Assembly (NCBI GenBank): GCA_964603655.1
Contig: CAZRVZ010000122.1
Span: 1-42,480, forward strand
Length of the DNA: 42,480 bases
From: JACPWY01 sp964603655
GTDB taxonomy: Bacteria > Bdellovibrionota > FAC87 > UBA2466
Direction of reading: 5' to 3'
The notes beneath the pieces are model-generated. The model saw nothing but the letters and a program-made list of their open reading frames with translations, had not been told where the DNA came from and did not search any database. A program made the position numbers and the translations under genes. The stretch's first letter is position 1. The number at the start of each line of letters is the position of its first letter. This document shows, piece after piece, positions 33,045-41,719 of the stretch.

Positions 33045-34039
33045 CCCTTGGAGAGGGCGCGATCGATCTTTTCTTTGAATTTCTCGAAGGGCTGCGCACC
33101 TTGCAAGAGCACTCCGTTAATCACGAAGCTAGGAGTTGCTTGAATGCCGTGACCACTCGCCTCTTTAGCGCTTTTGTCGACCAATGCCTGGTGCTTTTTG
33201 GTCGTATAGCACTCCTTGAACTTCGCTTCGTCGAGTGCCAGCGTTTTGGCGTGCTGATCGAAGTCCTTGTCTTCGAGTTTGGACTGATTCTCAAAAAGCG
33301 CGTTGTGATATTCCCAGAATTTTCCCTGATCGCCCGCGCAGTGCGCAGCCTGCGACGCAAACGGTGCTCTCGCGTGCGACGGCAAGGGCATGTCTCGGAA
33401 TACGATCTTTACCTTGTCCGGGCCGTATTCCTTCTTGATTCTTTCGAGTACTGGAACGGCGCGCGAACAAAACGGGCATTGGTAATCTGAGAACTCGGCA
33501 ATGGTGACCGGTGCCCCGGGGTTTCCCCAAGTCGGATAACCCGCGAGATCGACGTTTAGCTTCGGAGATTCCGGCTCCTTAATAAGCATTTTAACATTGG
33601 CTGCCATTCGCAATTTTTGTACGAAGGTCTGCCTTTTTTCGAACTTACGCCGATACTTGAGATAGTCCTTCACGTCATCCTTTTTGACTCGCGGGTCTTT
33701 GAGGTTGAGCCCCTTGCTGGACAGGAAGTCCTCGATGTCCTTATCATTAACCTCGCCCACGTCGCCTCCGGCCTCTTTTTCCACCAGCGCATCGATAGAT
33801 AGGTTTTGCTTCTTGGCCTCTGAATCGAGTAGCCGCTGTTCCACGAAGTCGTTAATGGCCTGCTCCTTGGTCCGATACATCTCCTCTTCAAGATCGAAGA
33901 GCCGTGTCTTTACCTGGGCAAAAGCTTCCTGCCCGGTAATCTTCTTTCCGTTGTATTCAGCGACAGCGTCGCTGCCACCACCACCCGTACAACCGGTTAA
34001 CCAAAGTCCGACGAATATCAACGATGCGATCTTGAGCAT
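33041..34039 (-). CDS. DsbA-like disulfide lipoprotein with N-terminal SurA-like region
   Basis: 332-aa lipoprotein. The signal peptide ends in a lipobox LTGC (Cys17). Residues 25-150 resemble a SurA/PpiC-type N-terminal helical chaperone region (AEYNGKKITGQEAF...LFDLEEEMYRTKEQAINDFVEQRLLD). Residues 160-332 are a thioredoxin fold of the DsbA/DsbG type, with active site Cys188-Pro-Phe-Cys191 and a cis-proline region ATPSFVING. It probably forms or isomerises disulfide bonds in the periplasm while anchored to a membrane. GGGG lies 6 nt before the ATG. Confidence 0.85.
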   Translation of the reverse strand: MLKIASLIFVGLWLTGCTGGGGSDAVAEYNGKKITGQEAFAQVKTRLFDLEEEMYRTKEQAINDFVEQRLLDSEAKKQNLSIDALVEKEAGGDVGEVNDKDIEDFLSSKGLNLKDPRVKKDDVKDYLKYRRKFEKRQTFVQKLRMAANVKMLIKEPESPKLNVDLAGYPTWGNPGAPVTIAEFSDYQCPFCSRAVPVLERIKKEYGPDKVKIVFRDMPLPSHARAPFASQAAHCAGDQGKFWEYHNALFENQSKLEDKDFDQHAKTLALDEAKFKECYTTKKHQALVDKSAKEASGHGIQATPSFVINGVLLQGAQPFEKFKEKIDRALSKG

Positions 34040-34149
34040 GGAGCCCCCTGTGAGGTCAGTTACGATTAATGTCTAACACTACCAGTTTTTTTCAGGGTGA
34101 AAAGTCATTTATTACAATGGATTAGCGTCTCGAAAAGGTGAAACGTATA

Positions 34150-34713
34150 TTACGGTGCATTAGATTCAGTCTTAATCCACTCCAGCATGGGTAACTTGGC
34201 ACGGTGTTTAATAAAATACTGAACGAGCGATCCCGTATGGATGATCGCAAGCAGTCCAAAAACGATTGGGGTCAGTGAGTTGGAGTTGGAACTTGCGTTA
34301 ACAATCAGCACGCAAGCCCAAACGAATTGAAGGCCCAAGCCCCACTTACCCAGGCGGTTTGAATTAATGGCTAAAAGCGATCGGGAGTCGAGGCGCACCC
34401 AAAGAAAGGCCACGAGCTGAACAAGGGCGATCGTTACAATGAGGGCGAGGTAGATGACGGGGCACCTTCCGAGCGAGGTGAGCGCCCAGAACAGACTAAG
34501 CGTGTAGATTTTGTCGGCCGCGGCGTCCAGGATACTCCCTAGTCGGGACGCGAAACCATATCGTCTGGCCATCCAACCATCGAGTCCGTCCGTAGCGCCC
34601 CCGAGAACGTGGCAGATCAAGGCCGAAATCCAATCACCGTGGATTAAAAAATAGACGGTAATGGGCGTCGCTATCAGCCGGATACACGAAAGAATGTTGG
34701 GAATGGATTTCAT
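34150..34713 (-). CDS. CDP-alcohol phosphatidyltransferase family protein
   Basis: 187-aa membrane enzyme with about five helices. The full CDP-OH-P signature is present: Asp42, Asp45-Gly46, Ala49-Arg50, Gly59, Asp63 and Asp67 (DGLDGWMARRYGFASRLGSILDAAADK region). It transfers a phosphatidyl group from CDP-diacylglycerol to an alcohol, for example glycerol-3-phosphate as in PgsA. I cannot tell PgsA from a cardiolipin-type or inositol-type enzyme by eye. It lies 29 nt downstream of the unknown lipoprotein gene on the same strand, so the two may be co-transcribed. Confidence 0.82.
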   Translation of the reverse strand: MKSIPNILSCIRLIATPITVYFLIHGDWISALICHVLGGATDGLDGWMARRYGFASRLGSILDAAADKIYTLSLFWALTSLGRCPVIYLALIVTIALVQLVAFLWVRLDSRSLLAINSNRLGKWGLGLQFVWACVLIVNASSNSNSLTPIVFGLLAIIHTGSLVQYFIKHRAKLPMLEWIKTESNAP

Positions 34714-34742
34714 CGATTTGTTTTAGTCTTTTCTGGTGTCTT

Positions 34743-35684
34743 CTAGAGTCCGGGCGCCTCACCAAACGCCTCGATTCGGTCCCTTTCCTTGAAGCTTCCA
34801 CCCGAATGGATGACCGCAACGGCACCGTCACGCCCGAAAAAATCGATGATTCTAAGAACGCCCTTGAAAGTTCCGGGTGCCTGACCAATGAAGACATTGG
34901 TATCAGGGTCAAAGATGGGCGGGCCGTCGCCAAAAACTTTCAGCAATTGGCCGCGCAACAGGCCGCTGAGTTCACCGGCATTGATGTAATATCGCTGAAA
35001 ATCGATCTTGGCGATGCGTCCCGACCAGCCGAGGCGGGCGAGGTAGGAATCGATCTCCTTTAACGGCTTTTGCAAGGCTCTGGCCGCTGCGTTTTTGCCG
35101 TTATCGGCATCGTAGCTGAGCGGCTCGCGTTCATGGGTATAAAGTCGTAGCAACTCCTCGGTGAGTTCACCGACGTGGCTTGTCTGGTGAACCAGCTGCT
35201 CGCTTTGAATATCGAAAAGATCCAGGTGAACCCGAACTCCGGTCGTGCGGTGTTTGGAACGAAACAGGCCAACGTCGTCCCCCTCTTCGCGGTACCACAG
35301 ATCCTCCAGTGAGCTGCCGATGGCGCCAATGGCTCCCGAGGCCCGGGCCCTATCGAAGATGAGTTTCCAGTTATACTCGAGTCCATTTGCTGCTTTGAAA
35401 TTTTTGGAATCCAGAAACTCAGCAGGTTTTACCAGTAAAATATCGGGCATGCCGACGATCGCATCGCTAATGACGGCATTGGCGTGATCCGCCAGCGCGC
35501 TCCCGCCGTGAGGGGTCTTGTTGAGGGTGGGGAGCACCAAAATCCTGCGCTTGGGCCTGACCGGAATCTCTTTGCCCTGCGGATTCACGCGCGCGATCTG
35601 ATCGGTGGGGATGACTTCGTAATGTGTACAGGCAGTCGTGAGCGCTAGAATCGCCAAGGCGAATTGAAATGTTGTGCTACGCAT
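34743..35684 (-). CDS. Predicted lipoprotein of unknown function
   Basis: 313-aa protein with a signal peptide ending in LTTAC (lipidated Cys19). The mature part has RRILVLPTLNKTPHGGSALADHANAVISDAI, a pattern that vaguely recalls envelope proteins of the CsgG/FlgT-like type that start with a stable strand ILVLP. A later stretch, ELSGLLRGQLLKVFGDGPPIFDPDTNVFIG, suggests a second small beta domain. A C-terminal strand GVLRIIDFFGRDGAVAVI follows. The ATG at 35684 is used; a TTG one codon upstream is less likely. I do not assign a function. Confidence 0.7.
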   Translation of the reverse strand: MRSTTFQFALAILALTTACTHYEVIPTDQIARVNPQGKEIPVRPKRRILVLPTLNKTPHGGSALADHANAVISDAIVGMPDILLVKPAEFLDSKNFKAANGLEYNWKLIFDRARASGAIGAIGSSLEDLWYREEGDDVGLFRSKHRTTGVRVHLDLFDIQSEQLVHQTSHVGELTEELLRLYTHEREPLSYDADNGKNAAARALQKPLKEIDSYLARLGWSGRIAKIDFQRYYINAGELSGLLRGQLLKVFGDGPPIFDPDTNVFIGQAPGTFKGVLRIIDFFGRDGAVAVIHSGGSFKERDRIEAFGEAPGL

Positions 35685-35787
35685 CAAGCTATCCGTTGCG
35701 TGGGTGGTTTAGCTAGTCTTAAACAGTATATGCAACTGGGATCCGATAGGCAATTCGGGAAGCGTTCCCAGTCAGGCCCGTCCCTGA

Positions 35788-35793
35788 TAAAAT
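35788..35793 (+). promoter_or_regulatory. Candidate -10 element ahead of the GT-C gene
   Basis: TAAAAT lies about 36 nt upstream of the ATG at 35830, in the divergent region after the lipoprotein gene. No clear -35 was found. The same hexamer recurs upstream of several other genes in the window (for example 1812-1817 minus, 13550-13555). Confidence 0.25.
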
Positions 35794-35829
35794 AGCCGTT
35801 GTCCAAAGCGCCGAGGAAAATTCGGATTA

Positions 35830-37431
35830 ATGTCTATTCGACGCAAATCGTTATTTCGCTACGCCCAGTGGCCGAACCTGGACGCGTGGGAGTGCGTCCT
35901 CTGGGTGATTCTCGGGACATTCTTATGTGGTGTCCTCTTCATTCAACTTTACCCATATCTCTTTCGTTGGTGGGATACCTATTATTATTTTCAACTGGGG
36001 CACAGCATTTTAGACAATTTCCGGTATGAAACCAATTGCATCCGCGATATCTCCGGCGCCGTTCGTTTTCCGCAAACCAACCGCACGTACCAACCGCTTC
36101 ACCCGCTTCTTCTTGGTTTGTCGTCGCAAGTTTTTTCCTCGGACATAATATCCGGACTGTTTGTCGCATTAACTCTCGTTGGAGTTGGAGCCTGGCTCGT
36201 GTTTCTTGTCGCGCGCGAAACCAGCGCGGACAAATGGCCGATTCCATTTTTGGCCTATTTCTTCTTTATCGGCCGAAATCAGGCCATACGCTTGGAAATT
36301 GGTGGTGCACTCAGTATGCCTACCGCGTTTGTATTTGTGATGGCTTGCATTGTTGTTGCCGCCAGGTCCGCCTCCCGAAAAAACATATCTTTTCTAAGTT
36401 GTGTTGCCCTTGCGGCCTTTGCGGTTCTCGCCGCGCTATCTCGCTGGGAGCTTGCCGCTTTTGCTGCCGCCTTACCCGTTACGATGGCGCTCATCTGGCG
36501 CGGCCGTTATGGATGGCGTAAAGCCGTCTCCGCTGCCAGTGTCTGCCTGGCATTCGAATTGATATTTGCGAGTCCGTGGGCGCTTCGAAACTATTATAAT
36601 TTCGGAGCTTTTTTCGCCTCGACGGGTTCAAACGCAGTGTGTTCACTCCACCCCGTTGGAATTGGCGTGTGGACCGTATCAGACGGCGGCACGGATCTGG
36701 GATGCATCTTTACATCCGAATGGCTCAAAACTCGTCTCGCTCAAGCCGCTCAAACTTTCAAGATGATTAGGCAGCAGTGTGGGCTCTCCGGCCTGTCAAT
36801 TACATTGCCGCTCATTATGTTTTGGAAGCGCTTTAACTACCCACAACGTGCGGTATTTGCTCTTTCCGCCGCTCATTTTGTTTCAACTTGGTTGGCAATT
36901 TCCACGACACATTGGATCGAACCGAGATATTTCTCCATTCATTATTTTTGGATTGTGTTGTGGTTCGCAATAGGCATAACCACACTTCGTCAAATGGGCC
37001 GGATCCGTCGAACGCAGATCCTGGGTCCAGCGATCTTATTCAGCGCGGCCATCTTTATCTGTCTCATCGTTATGGAGCCGGAAATACAATGGGCGCGTTT
37101 TACCAAGCCGCATCCTGAGCTGGCAATTTGGCGTCGCAATCAAGAGCGGTATGTGACGTATGCGGATAGTATAAGGAGCAAGGATTGGGGCAATTTTGTT
37201 TTCGCTGTTCCTAATGCCGAGGAGTTTACCTACTTCACCGGATTAAAGTCCGTTCGAATAATCGAGCCCATTGACTCTGTAAACTATTCAAAAGAGTTCA
37301 GGTTATGGTTCGAAAAATGGAAACCCGATCGCATCTGCATGGCGGAGAACGCCAGAAAGAGATCGGGCTTGAACTCGCTTACGCCACCGGAAACATGGAT
37401 CGAGGATTGCCCGATTGTTCAACCGTCCTAA
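35830..37431 (+). CDS. Polytopic membrane protein, GT-C glycosyltransferase-like
   Basis: 533-aa integral membrane protein with about ten helices. After the first helix there is RWWDTYYYFQLGHSILDN, whose Asp is placed like the catalytic acid in GT-C transferases, and RTYQPLHPLLLGLSS follows as in PMT/ArnT-like proteins. The last 130 residues are hydrophilic, probably a periplasmic domain. It would use a polyprenyl-phosphate sugar donor to modify lipid A, glycan or protein. It is transcribed with the downstream methyltransferase and is separate from the Pse operon. Confidence 0.6.
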   Translation: MSIRRKSLFRYAQWPNLDAWECVLWVILGTFLCGVLFIQLYPYLFRWWDTYYYFQLGHSILDNFRYETNCIRDISGAVRFPQTNRTYQPLHPLLLGLSSQVFSSDIISGLFVALTLVGVGAWLVFLVARETSADKWPIPFLAYFFFIGRNQAIRLEIGGALSMPTAFVFVMACIVVAARSASRKNISFLSCVALAAFAVLAALSRWELAAFAAALPVTMALIWRGRYGWRKAVSAASVCLAFELIFASPWALRNYYNFGAFFASTGSNAVCSLHPVGIGVWTVSDGGTDLGCIFTSEWLKTRLAQAAQTFKMIRQQCGLSGLSITLPLIMFWKRFNYPQRAVFALSAAHFVSTWLAISTTHWIEPRYFSIHYFWIVLWFAIGITTLRQMGRIRRTQILGPAILFSAAIFICLIVMEPEIQWARFTKPHPELAIWRRNQERYVTYADSIRSKDWGNFVFAVPNAEEFTYFTGLKSVRIIEPIDSVNYSKEFRLWFEKWKPDRICMAENARKRSGLNSLTPPETWIEDCPIVQPS

Positions 37432-37467
37432 CGGATTTATTTGCGAACGTATTCTAGTAAGTTACTA

Positions 37468-38421
37468 ATGAGACCACTAGTAAAATTACCCAGGACACAG
37501 CGTTTAGAGATGATATCGAAGACTCGGAATGTAAACCTACTTATGAACTGGCTGATAACTCCAGGCGCCAAAAAAGAAAAACTGGCTGTCATTTCTCGTG
37601 CTTTTCGTCATTTGCCCCCACTCCTCTGCGGACATGATAATTTGAAAGTTCGTCTTCGACGTTCTCGGGCAGAGTGTGGCCATTGCGGTTCTTTTTGGGA
37701 TCTTGATTTTGCATCTCGGCCATTTACCTATGACTCCAACTATCCCCACCATCGGCACCACCACGACCCAGAGCTCGGCAGGGCGAAGGTCAGGACAGCT
37801 CGCCGCTGGCTTGCAGTATGTGGATTGTCGGCGAAAGGGAAGGTCATTTGCGAAGTCGGATTCGGCGGCGGGTCGGTGATCATGGATGTTGCTCCCGAGG
37901 CGAGAGTAACGATCGGAATCGAAGCTGTTTCTGAAAACCTACTCCAAGTCGAGCGCCAAGGATTGCCCAGACTGCAGGTTTATCATGCGTCTCGTCTGCC
38001 CTCTGAACTTCCGGAACGAATCGATCTTTGGCTGTTCCTGGACAGTTTTGAACACCTAGAGGACCCAAATAGCTTTGCTACATGGGTGGCGCATAACTCG
38101 GCGACAAACTCAGAAATTCTGGTCGTTTCGCCGCGTGCAGATTCATGGTCCCGAAATATCTTGGGCAACTGGTGGCCGCATAAGCTCGAAGATCACCGTT
38201 TTCATTGGAGCAGAAATGGGCTTATCGCCTTTATGGCAAAGTTAGGATTTGTACATCGGTTCAACTTTTACCCCCTGAAATTTATATCTCTGGCGGCGTG
38301 CTGGCTACACCTCATCCATAAATTCGGCTTGAGTGACGCGCAAACCATACCTGTGAATGCTCGATTCACTTTTCCGTTCAACATCGGACAAATGGGGCTC
38401 GTTTTCCGGCTCGAGCGATGA
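37468..38421 (+). CDS. Class I SAM methyltransferase
   Basis: 317-aa protein. Motif I is ICEVGFGGGSVIMDV (about residues 127-141), TIGIEAVSENL follows, and LWLFLDSFEHLEDP is motif IV; VVSPRADSWSRNILGNWWPHKLEDHRFHWS matches the late motif of glycan-type methyltransferases. A CGHCG pair and a His-rich patch (HHRHHHDPE) in the first 100 residues may bind zinc. ATG at 37468 is used; a TTG at 37441 is in frame but lacks a Shine-Dalgarno sequence. The last 117 nt overlap the 3' end of the convergent GT9 gene, an unusually long tail overlap. Confidence 0.78.
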   Translation: MRPLVKLPRTQRLEMISKTRNVNLLMNWLITPGAKKEKLAVISRAFRHLPPLLCGHDNLKVRLRRSRAECGHCGSFWDLDFASRPFTYDSNYPHHRHHHDPELGRAKVRTARRWLAVCGLSAKGKVICEVGFGGGSVIMDVAPEARVTIGIEAVSENLLQVERQGLPRLQVYHASRLPSELPERIDLWLFLDSFEHLEDPNSFATWVAHNSATNSEILVVSPRADSWSRNILGNWWPHKLEDHRFHWSRNGLIAFMAKLGFVHRFNFYPLKFISLAACWLHLIHKFGLSDAQTIPVNARFTFPFNIGQMGLVFRLER

Positions 38422-39585
38422 GTAAATGGGGAGGGACGCTGAACCCTCGTTTTTCCCGATAACGGGTTTCTTGAAAAGATTTTGAATGCAAAGGTTGTCC
38501 CCGCCGCAAGGCGGAGATTCGGCGACATGTATGCAAGGAGAGCACGTAATTTTTCGGTAAATGATTCGTTCACGCTGTCCCTGTATCGGCCGAAGTCGGG
38601 TGCTCGGGTCCGTTGGTCCCCATATCGAAATGCAATCGATACCGAGGAGCCTCGCATAGTGGAGTAGCAGTGAATCGATTCCCAAAAACATCCCTGATGA
38701 CGCCAAAACTCGGATCGAGTCGCTAAAGGAAAGTTCGCCGCAATAGTTGAAAAAGGTTAGGTTCGCAAAAGCCCCCGCTAGTGATTCTATGATTGTTCCG
38801 GCGGTACCTCGATCGCTTTCGGCACCGAGAAAAACGATCTCGTAGTGTCGCCCTGTTTCAAGATAAAGCCGACACATTTCTCTCCATTGTCTCGGGGTGA
38901 GCATGCGCTCGCGTCCTAGCTCGGAGCATGCATGACCGATGGCAACCCGGTGCTTCAACTGTGACCTCGGTTGGTTTTTTAAGTAAGTTTCCATTAGATG
39001 TCGCCGACAGTCATCGAAGTCCGCTACTTTTGCACCGACAAGTCGTATGGCCTCTTCGTAGAAATAGTGCGATGCGGAAGATCGGTTAAAGTAAATAAGA
39101 TGTGTCGAAACATATCGGCGATAAAATGCTGATTCAAGATAGAATCCGACTCGGTTACGAGTCATGGTCATACAGGTGAAAGCGGTCGACAAGCGACTAT
39201 AGACTTCAAAATCGATCACGGTATCGTATTTTAGACTGCTGACTAGTGCTCGGATAGAACTCGAGAGGAGCCGCGACGGGCTGCCGTCATCAATGATAAT
39301 AAGCTCATCGAAGAGTCCGAGAGTTTTAACAACTGCGGCGACTGTTGGCGTCGTAACAATTCCCAGTCGGAATCGAGGGTACGATCTTCTCAGGCCGAGC
39401 AGTGCGGGAAGCGCAACCACAAGACTCCCGGCCCCCAGGAGTTTTACGATGAGCACACTGCCGCGGGGCTTAGGGTCATGGTCGCGGTTAAGGACGAGTC
39501 CCAACGCATAGCAAACCGGTCGAATGATCCCCAGCAGCAGGCCGCCGGCGTAAAGATCGAGAGTTTGTTTCGTCCTGAGCTTCAT
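38305..39585 (-). CDS. Glycosyltransferase family 9 (heptosyltransferase-like)
   Basis: 426-aa GT-B enzyme of the ADP-heptose:LPS heptosyltransferase type. VLIVKLLGAGSLVVALPALLGLRRSYP is the N-terminal GT9 opening, and LGIDSLLLHYARLLGIDCISIWGPTDPSTRLRP is the C-terminal donor-binding block. KITCSPCIHVAESPPCGGDNLC carries the Cys-rich loop common in GT9. ATG at 39585 overlaps the preceding stop (ATGA); the in-frame extension to 39645 is inside the upstream gene. The last 39 codons overlap the convergent methyltransferase gene and have no family likeness, so the original stop may have been lost. Confidence 0.82.
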   Translation of the reverse strand: MKLRTKQTLDLYAGGLLLGIIRPVCYALGLVLNRDHDPKPRGSVLIVKLLGAGSLVVALPALLGLRRSYPRFRLGIVTTPTVAAVVKTLGLFDELIIIDDGSPSRLLSSSIRALVSSLKYDTVIDFEVYSRLSTAFTCMTMTRNRVGFYLESAFYRRYVSTHLIYFNRSSASHYFYEEAIRLVGAKVADFDDCRRHLMETYLKNQPRSQLKHRVAIGHACSELGRERMLTPRQWREMCRLYLETGRHYEIVFLGAESDRGTAGTIIESLAGAFANLTFFNYCGELSFSDSIRVLASSGMFLGIDSLLLHYARLLGIDCISIWGPTDPSTRLRPIQGQRERIIYRKITCSPCIHVAESPPCGGDNLCIQNLFKKPVIGKNEGSASLPIYSSLEPENEPHLSDVERKSESSIHRYGLRVTQAEFMDEV

Positions 39586-40922
39586 CCGACCCCCTCGGAG
39601 AGGTCGGTCGGTCGCCATCTTTCCTGAAAATTTCCGGCCTGACAATTTCCGCCCTGAAAATTTCCACTGATGCTCGATGCGACTCCGAGTAGCACGTAGA
39701 CGGCAGTCAATAAATAGTGCCGAGGGATAAAGTGGCCATGATAATGAGCATGAGCGGGCATGGTCACGATCCAGAGACTTGAGATGACCAGTGCACTCAG
39801 TACACCAGCGGCTTCATGCATCGTCGGACACCAATGAACAGAAAATGGAAATCGGATCCGGATGGAAGTTGGAACGCACAGAGACGCAAAAGCGACTCCG
39901 AGTCCTAGCGCACCCAACACTCCCAAGTACGGCCCCTGGGACAAGAGTATAAACAGATAGCGAATCAGCAAGGCAGTGCTGTGAAACGAAGACCACTGAG
40001 AACGATTGCTTGCCGCTTGCATCAGATCGCGGGTCGCAGCGCCAACACTGCCGTAGTACGCCGCAACTTGTAGCAAATGCAGGAGGTGAGCGATGACAAA
40101 TCCTATGATGGGAAATGCAACTAAAGTGACCAAGTGTCTCATGGTCTCGGTCTTGGATTTGGCACCGCCCACTAGCAAGAAGCCTGGAATGCCGGCCAAG
40201 GCCACCAAAAAGAAATAGTCGAACGAGAGATAACCCTGAATCAAACCAATGCCAAAAAAGCCTAACCCAAATATTCTGAACCGTCTAAGCGGTAAGGATA
40301 GGAATAGATGAGTAAGCCCAATCTGGATGAGTAACATCGACGTCGCGTAGCCTTGATAATGCAACCCGTGCATTGTGCTTGAAGCCATTGGAATTAGGGA
40401 CAAGCTCAAAAAAACGACCGCGGTTTGCCCAATGCCAAAGGCTTGAATTAAGCAATAAGCAAGAAATGCCAATGCGATGCCGCCCAGAGCGATAGGTACT
40501 TTTCGAAAGGTTAAATAGGCGCCCTTCCCGAAGACCAAGGTATACAAACCCACGAGCAGATCCGGACCTGGCGGATAATGCGTGTAAACCATCGGGACGC
40601 CCCCGGTCTCTCCAAAACGCCCCGCATCGGGAAATCTCCCCCCATAACAAATATTGGGCAACCCAGCCGCGTGTGTGAAGCCTTGATCGACATACGACTC
40701 GCCGGCACGAATCGCATTAGACTCCGAGAATCCGTCGGCGACGGGAGACAAGTTGTTACTTAGCCCAATCACGGTGCGCCATTGGCTTAAAACCATGAAG
40801 CCGATAGCAAACACTATCGTCACCACCGCTGAAGGCTTACTGAGTCGCATCAGCACCATGCGCAACCCATCTGTTGGAATATTCGAATTTAAAATGTTAC
40901 TTCTCCGGTTCTTGATTGCCAA
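39582..40922 (-). CDS. Polytopic membrane protein, GT-C-like
   Basis: About 446-aa integral membrane protein with ten or more helices. After the first helix an acidic loop (VADGFSESNAIRAGESYVDQGF) and then MVYTHYPPGPDLLVG resemble GT-C transferases of the ArnT kind. The start is uncertain: TTG at 40922, or ATG at 40859, which would remove 21 residues. Near the 3' end three 15-bp repeats (39623-39667) encode GNFQG-GNCQA-GNFQE. The stop overlaps the GT9 start (ATGA), linking the two genes. Confidence 0.62.
   Translation of the reverse strand: MAIKNRRSNILNSNIPTDGLRMVLMRLSKPSAVVTIVFAIGFMVLSQWRTVIGLSNNLSPVADGFSESNAIRAGESYVDQGFTHAAGLPNICYGGRFPDAGRFGETGGVPMVYTHYPPGPDLLVGLYTLVFGKGAYLTFRKVPIALGGIALAFLAYCLIQAFGIGQTAVVFLSLSLIPMASSTMHGLHYQGYATSMLLIQIGLTHLFLSLPLRRFRIFGLGFFGIGLIQGYLSFDYFFLVALAGIPGFLLVGGAKSKTETMRHLVTLVAFPIIGFVIAHLLHLLQVAAYYGSVGAATRDLMQAASNRSQWSSFHSTALLIRYLFILLSQGPYLGVLGALGLGVAFASLCVPTSIRIRFPFSVHWCPTMHEAAGVLSALVISSLWIVTMPAHAHYHGHFIPRHYLLTAVYVLLGVASSISGNFQGGNCQAGNFQERWRPTDLSEGVG
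39623..39667 (-). repeat. Three 15-bp tandem repeats near the 3' end of the GT-C-like gene
   Basis: On the plus strand CCTGAAAATTTCCGG, CCTGACAATTTCCGC and CCTGAAAATTTCCAC lie in tandem. Read on the minus strand they encode a five-residue repeat GN(F/C)Q(G/A/E). Confidence 0.85.
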
Positions 40923-40975
40923 GTATGCTTTCGTCGGTGAAACGCTTCATAGCAGGCTTATCGCACCCTTTCATC

Positions 40976-41719
40976 TCACCGCATTCTACGTGCAGCGATT
41001 GTAAAATTCTCAAAGGCGAAAACCTCGGCTCCTGACCGGCTCGAAGGTTTAAAGAACTTTTGAATCCCGCCCAGAAGTCCGGGTCGAAAAAACAGGAAGA
41101 AAAATTTTAAGATGAGGCGGCCAGCCCCGTTATAGATACCCAGGATGCTTTTTTTTTCGAGTACGGTCACGAATCCAAGGTCCGACAAAAGGTTTTCAAC
41201 CCGCTTGGGCGTGGTTACGAAATTATGAGTGTAATCGGTAATCCAGAAATAAATCCCATGACTCATCACATCGGGACAATTGATAAACAACAGGCCGCCC
41301 GGCACCAGTTTTTCTCGGCACTTCATAATGAGAGCGCACGCCTCCTTTCGACCATCACAGTGCTCAAGCACATGCGAAAGATAAATGACGTCAAACTGGT
41401 CATCGGGGAAGGGATCCTCATCGGGAAAAACCCCATTGGCAACTCGAAGGCCCTGTCCTTTAAGTTCCTCGGCAATGCTGGGAGAACTGTCAACTGCGAA
41501 ATACTCAAATCCGGCTGCAGTTGTAACGTTTGCAAAATGCCCCGCGCCAGGTCCGAGTTCCAAAAGTTTGTACTTTTCACTCCTGCGAGGAAGTAAAGAC
41601 AGTAGAATGGAAAGATACTTTCGCTCCACCCACATTTTTACCCATTCACCCATGGGTGACAGTGACGACTGATCCCGCCAAAATCGATAGTGACCTGCGT
41701 GGGTACGAAGCTCGGTCAT
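40976..41719 (-). CDS. Class I SAM methyltransferase
   Basis: 247-aa methyltransferase. Motif I is LLELGPGAGHFA (52-63), FAVDSSPSIAEEL follows as motif II, and FDVIYLSHVLEH is motif IV, as in UbiE/Methyltransf_11 or _23 enzymes. The last 60 residues are basic and hydrophobic (KFFFLFFRPG), which suggests a membrane-near substrate, perhaps a lipid or polyprenyl-linked sugar. The start overlaps the desaturase stop as ATGA. Confidence 0.8.
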   Translation of the reverse strand: MTELRTHAGHYRFWRDQSSLSPMGEWVKMWVERKYLSILLSLLPRRSEKYKLLELGPGAGHFANVTTAAGFEYFAVDSSPSIAEELKGQGLRVANGVFPDEDPFPDDQFDVIYLSHVLEHCDGRKEACALIMKCREKLVPGGLLFINCPDVMSHGIYFWITDYTHNFVTTPKRVENLLSDLGFVTVLEKKSILGIYNGAGRLILKFFFLFFRPGLLGGIQKFFKPSSRSGAEVFAFENFTIAARRMR

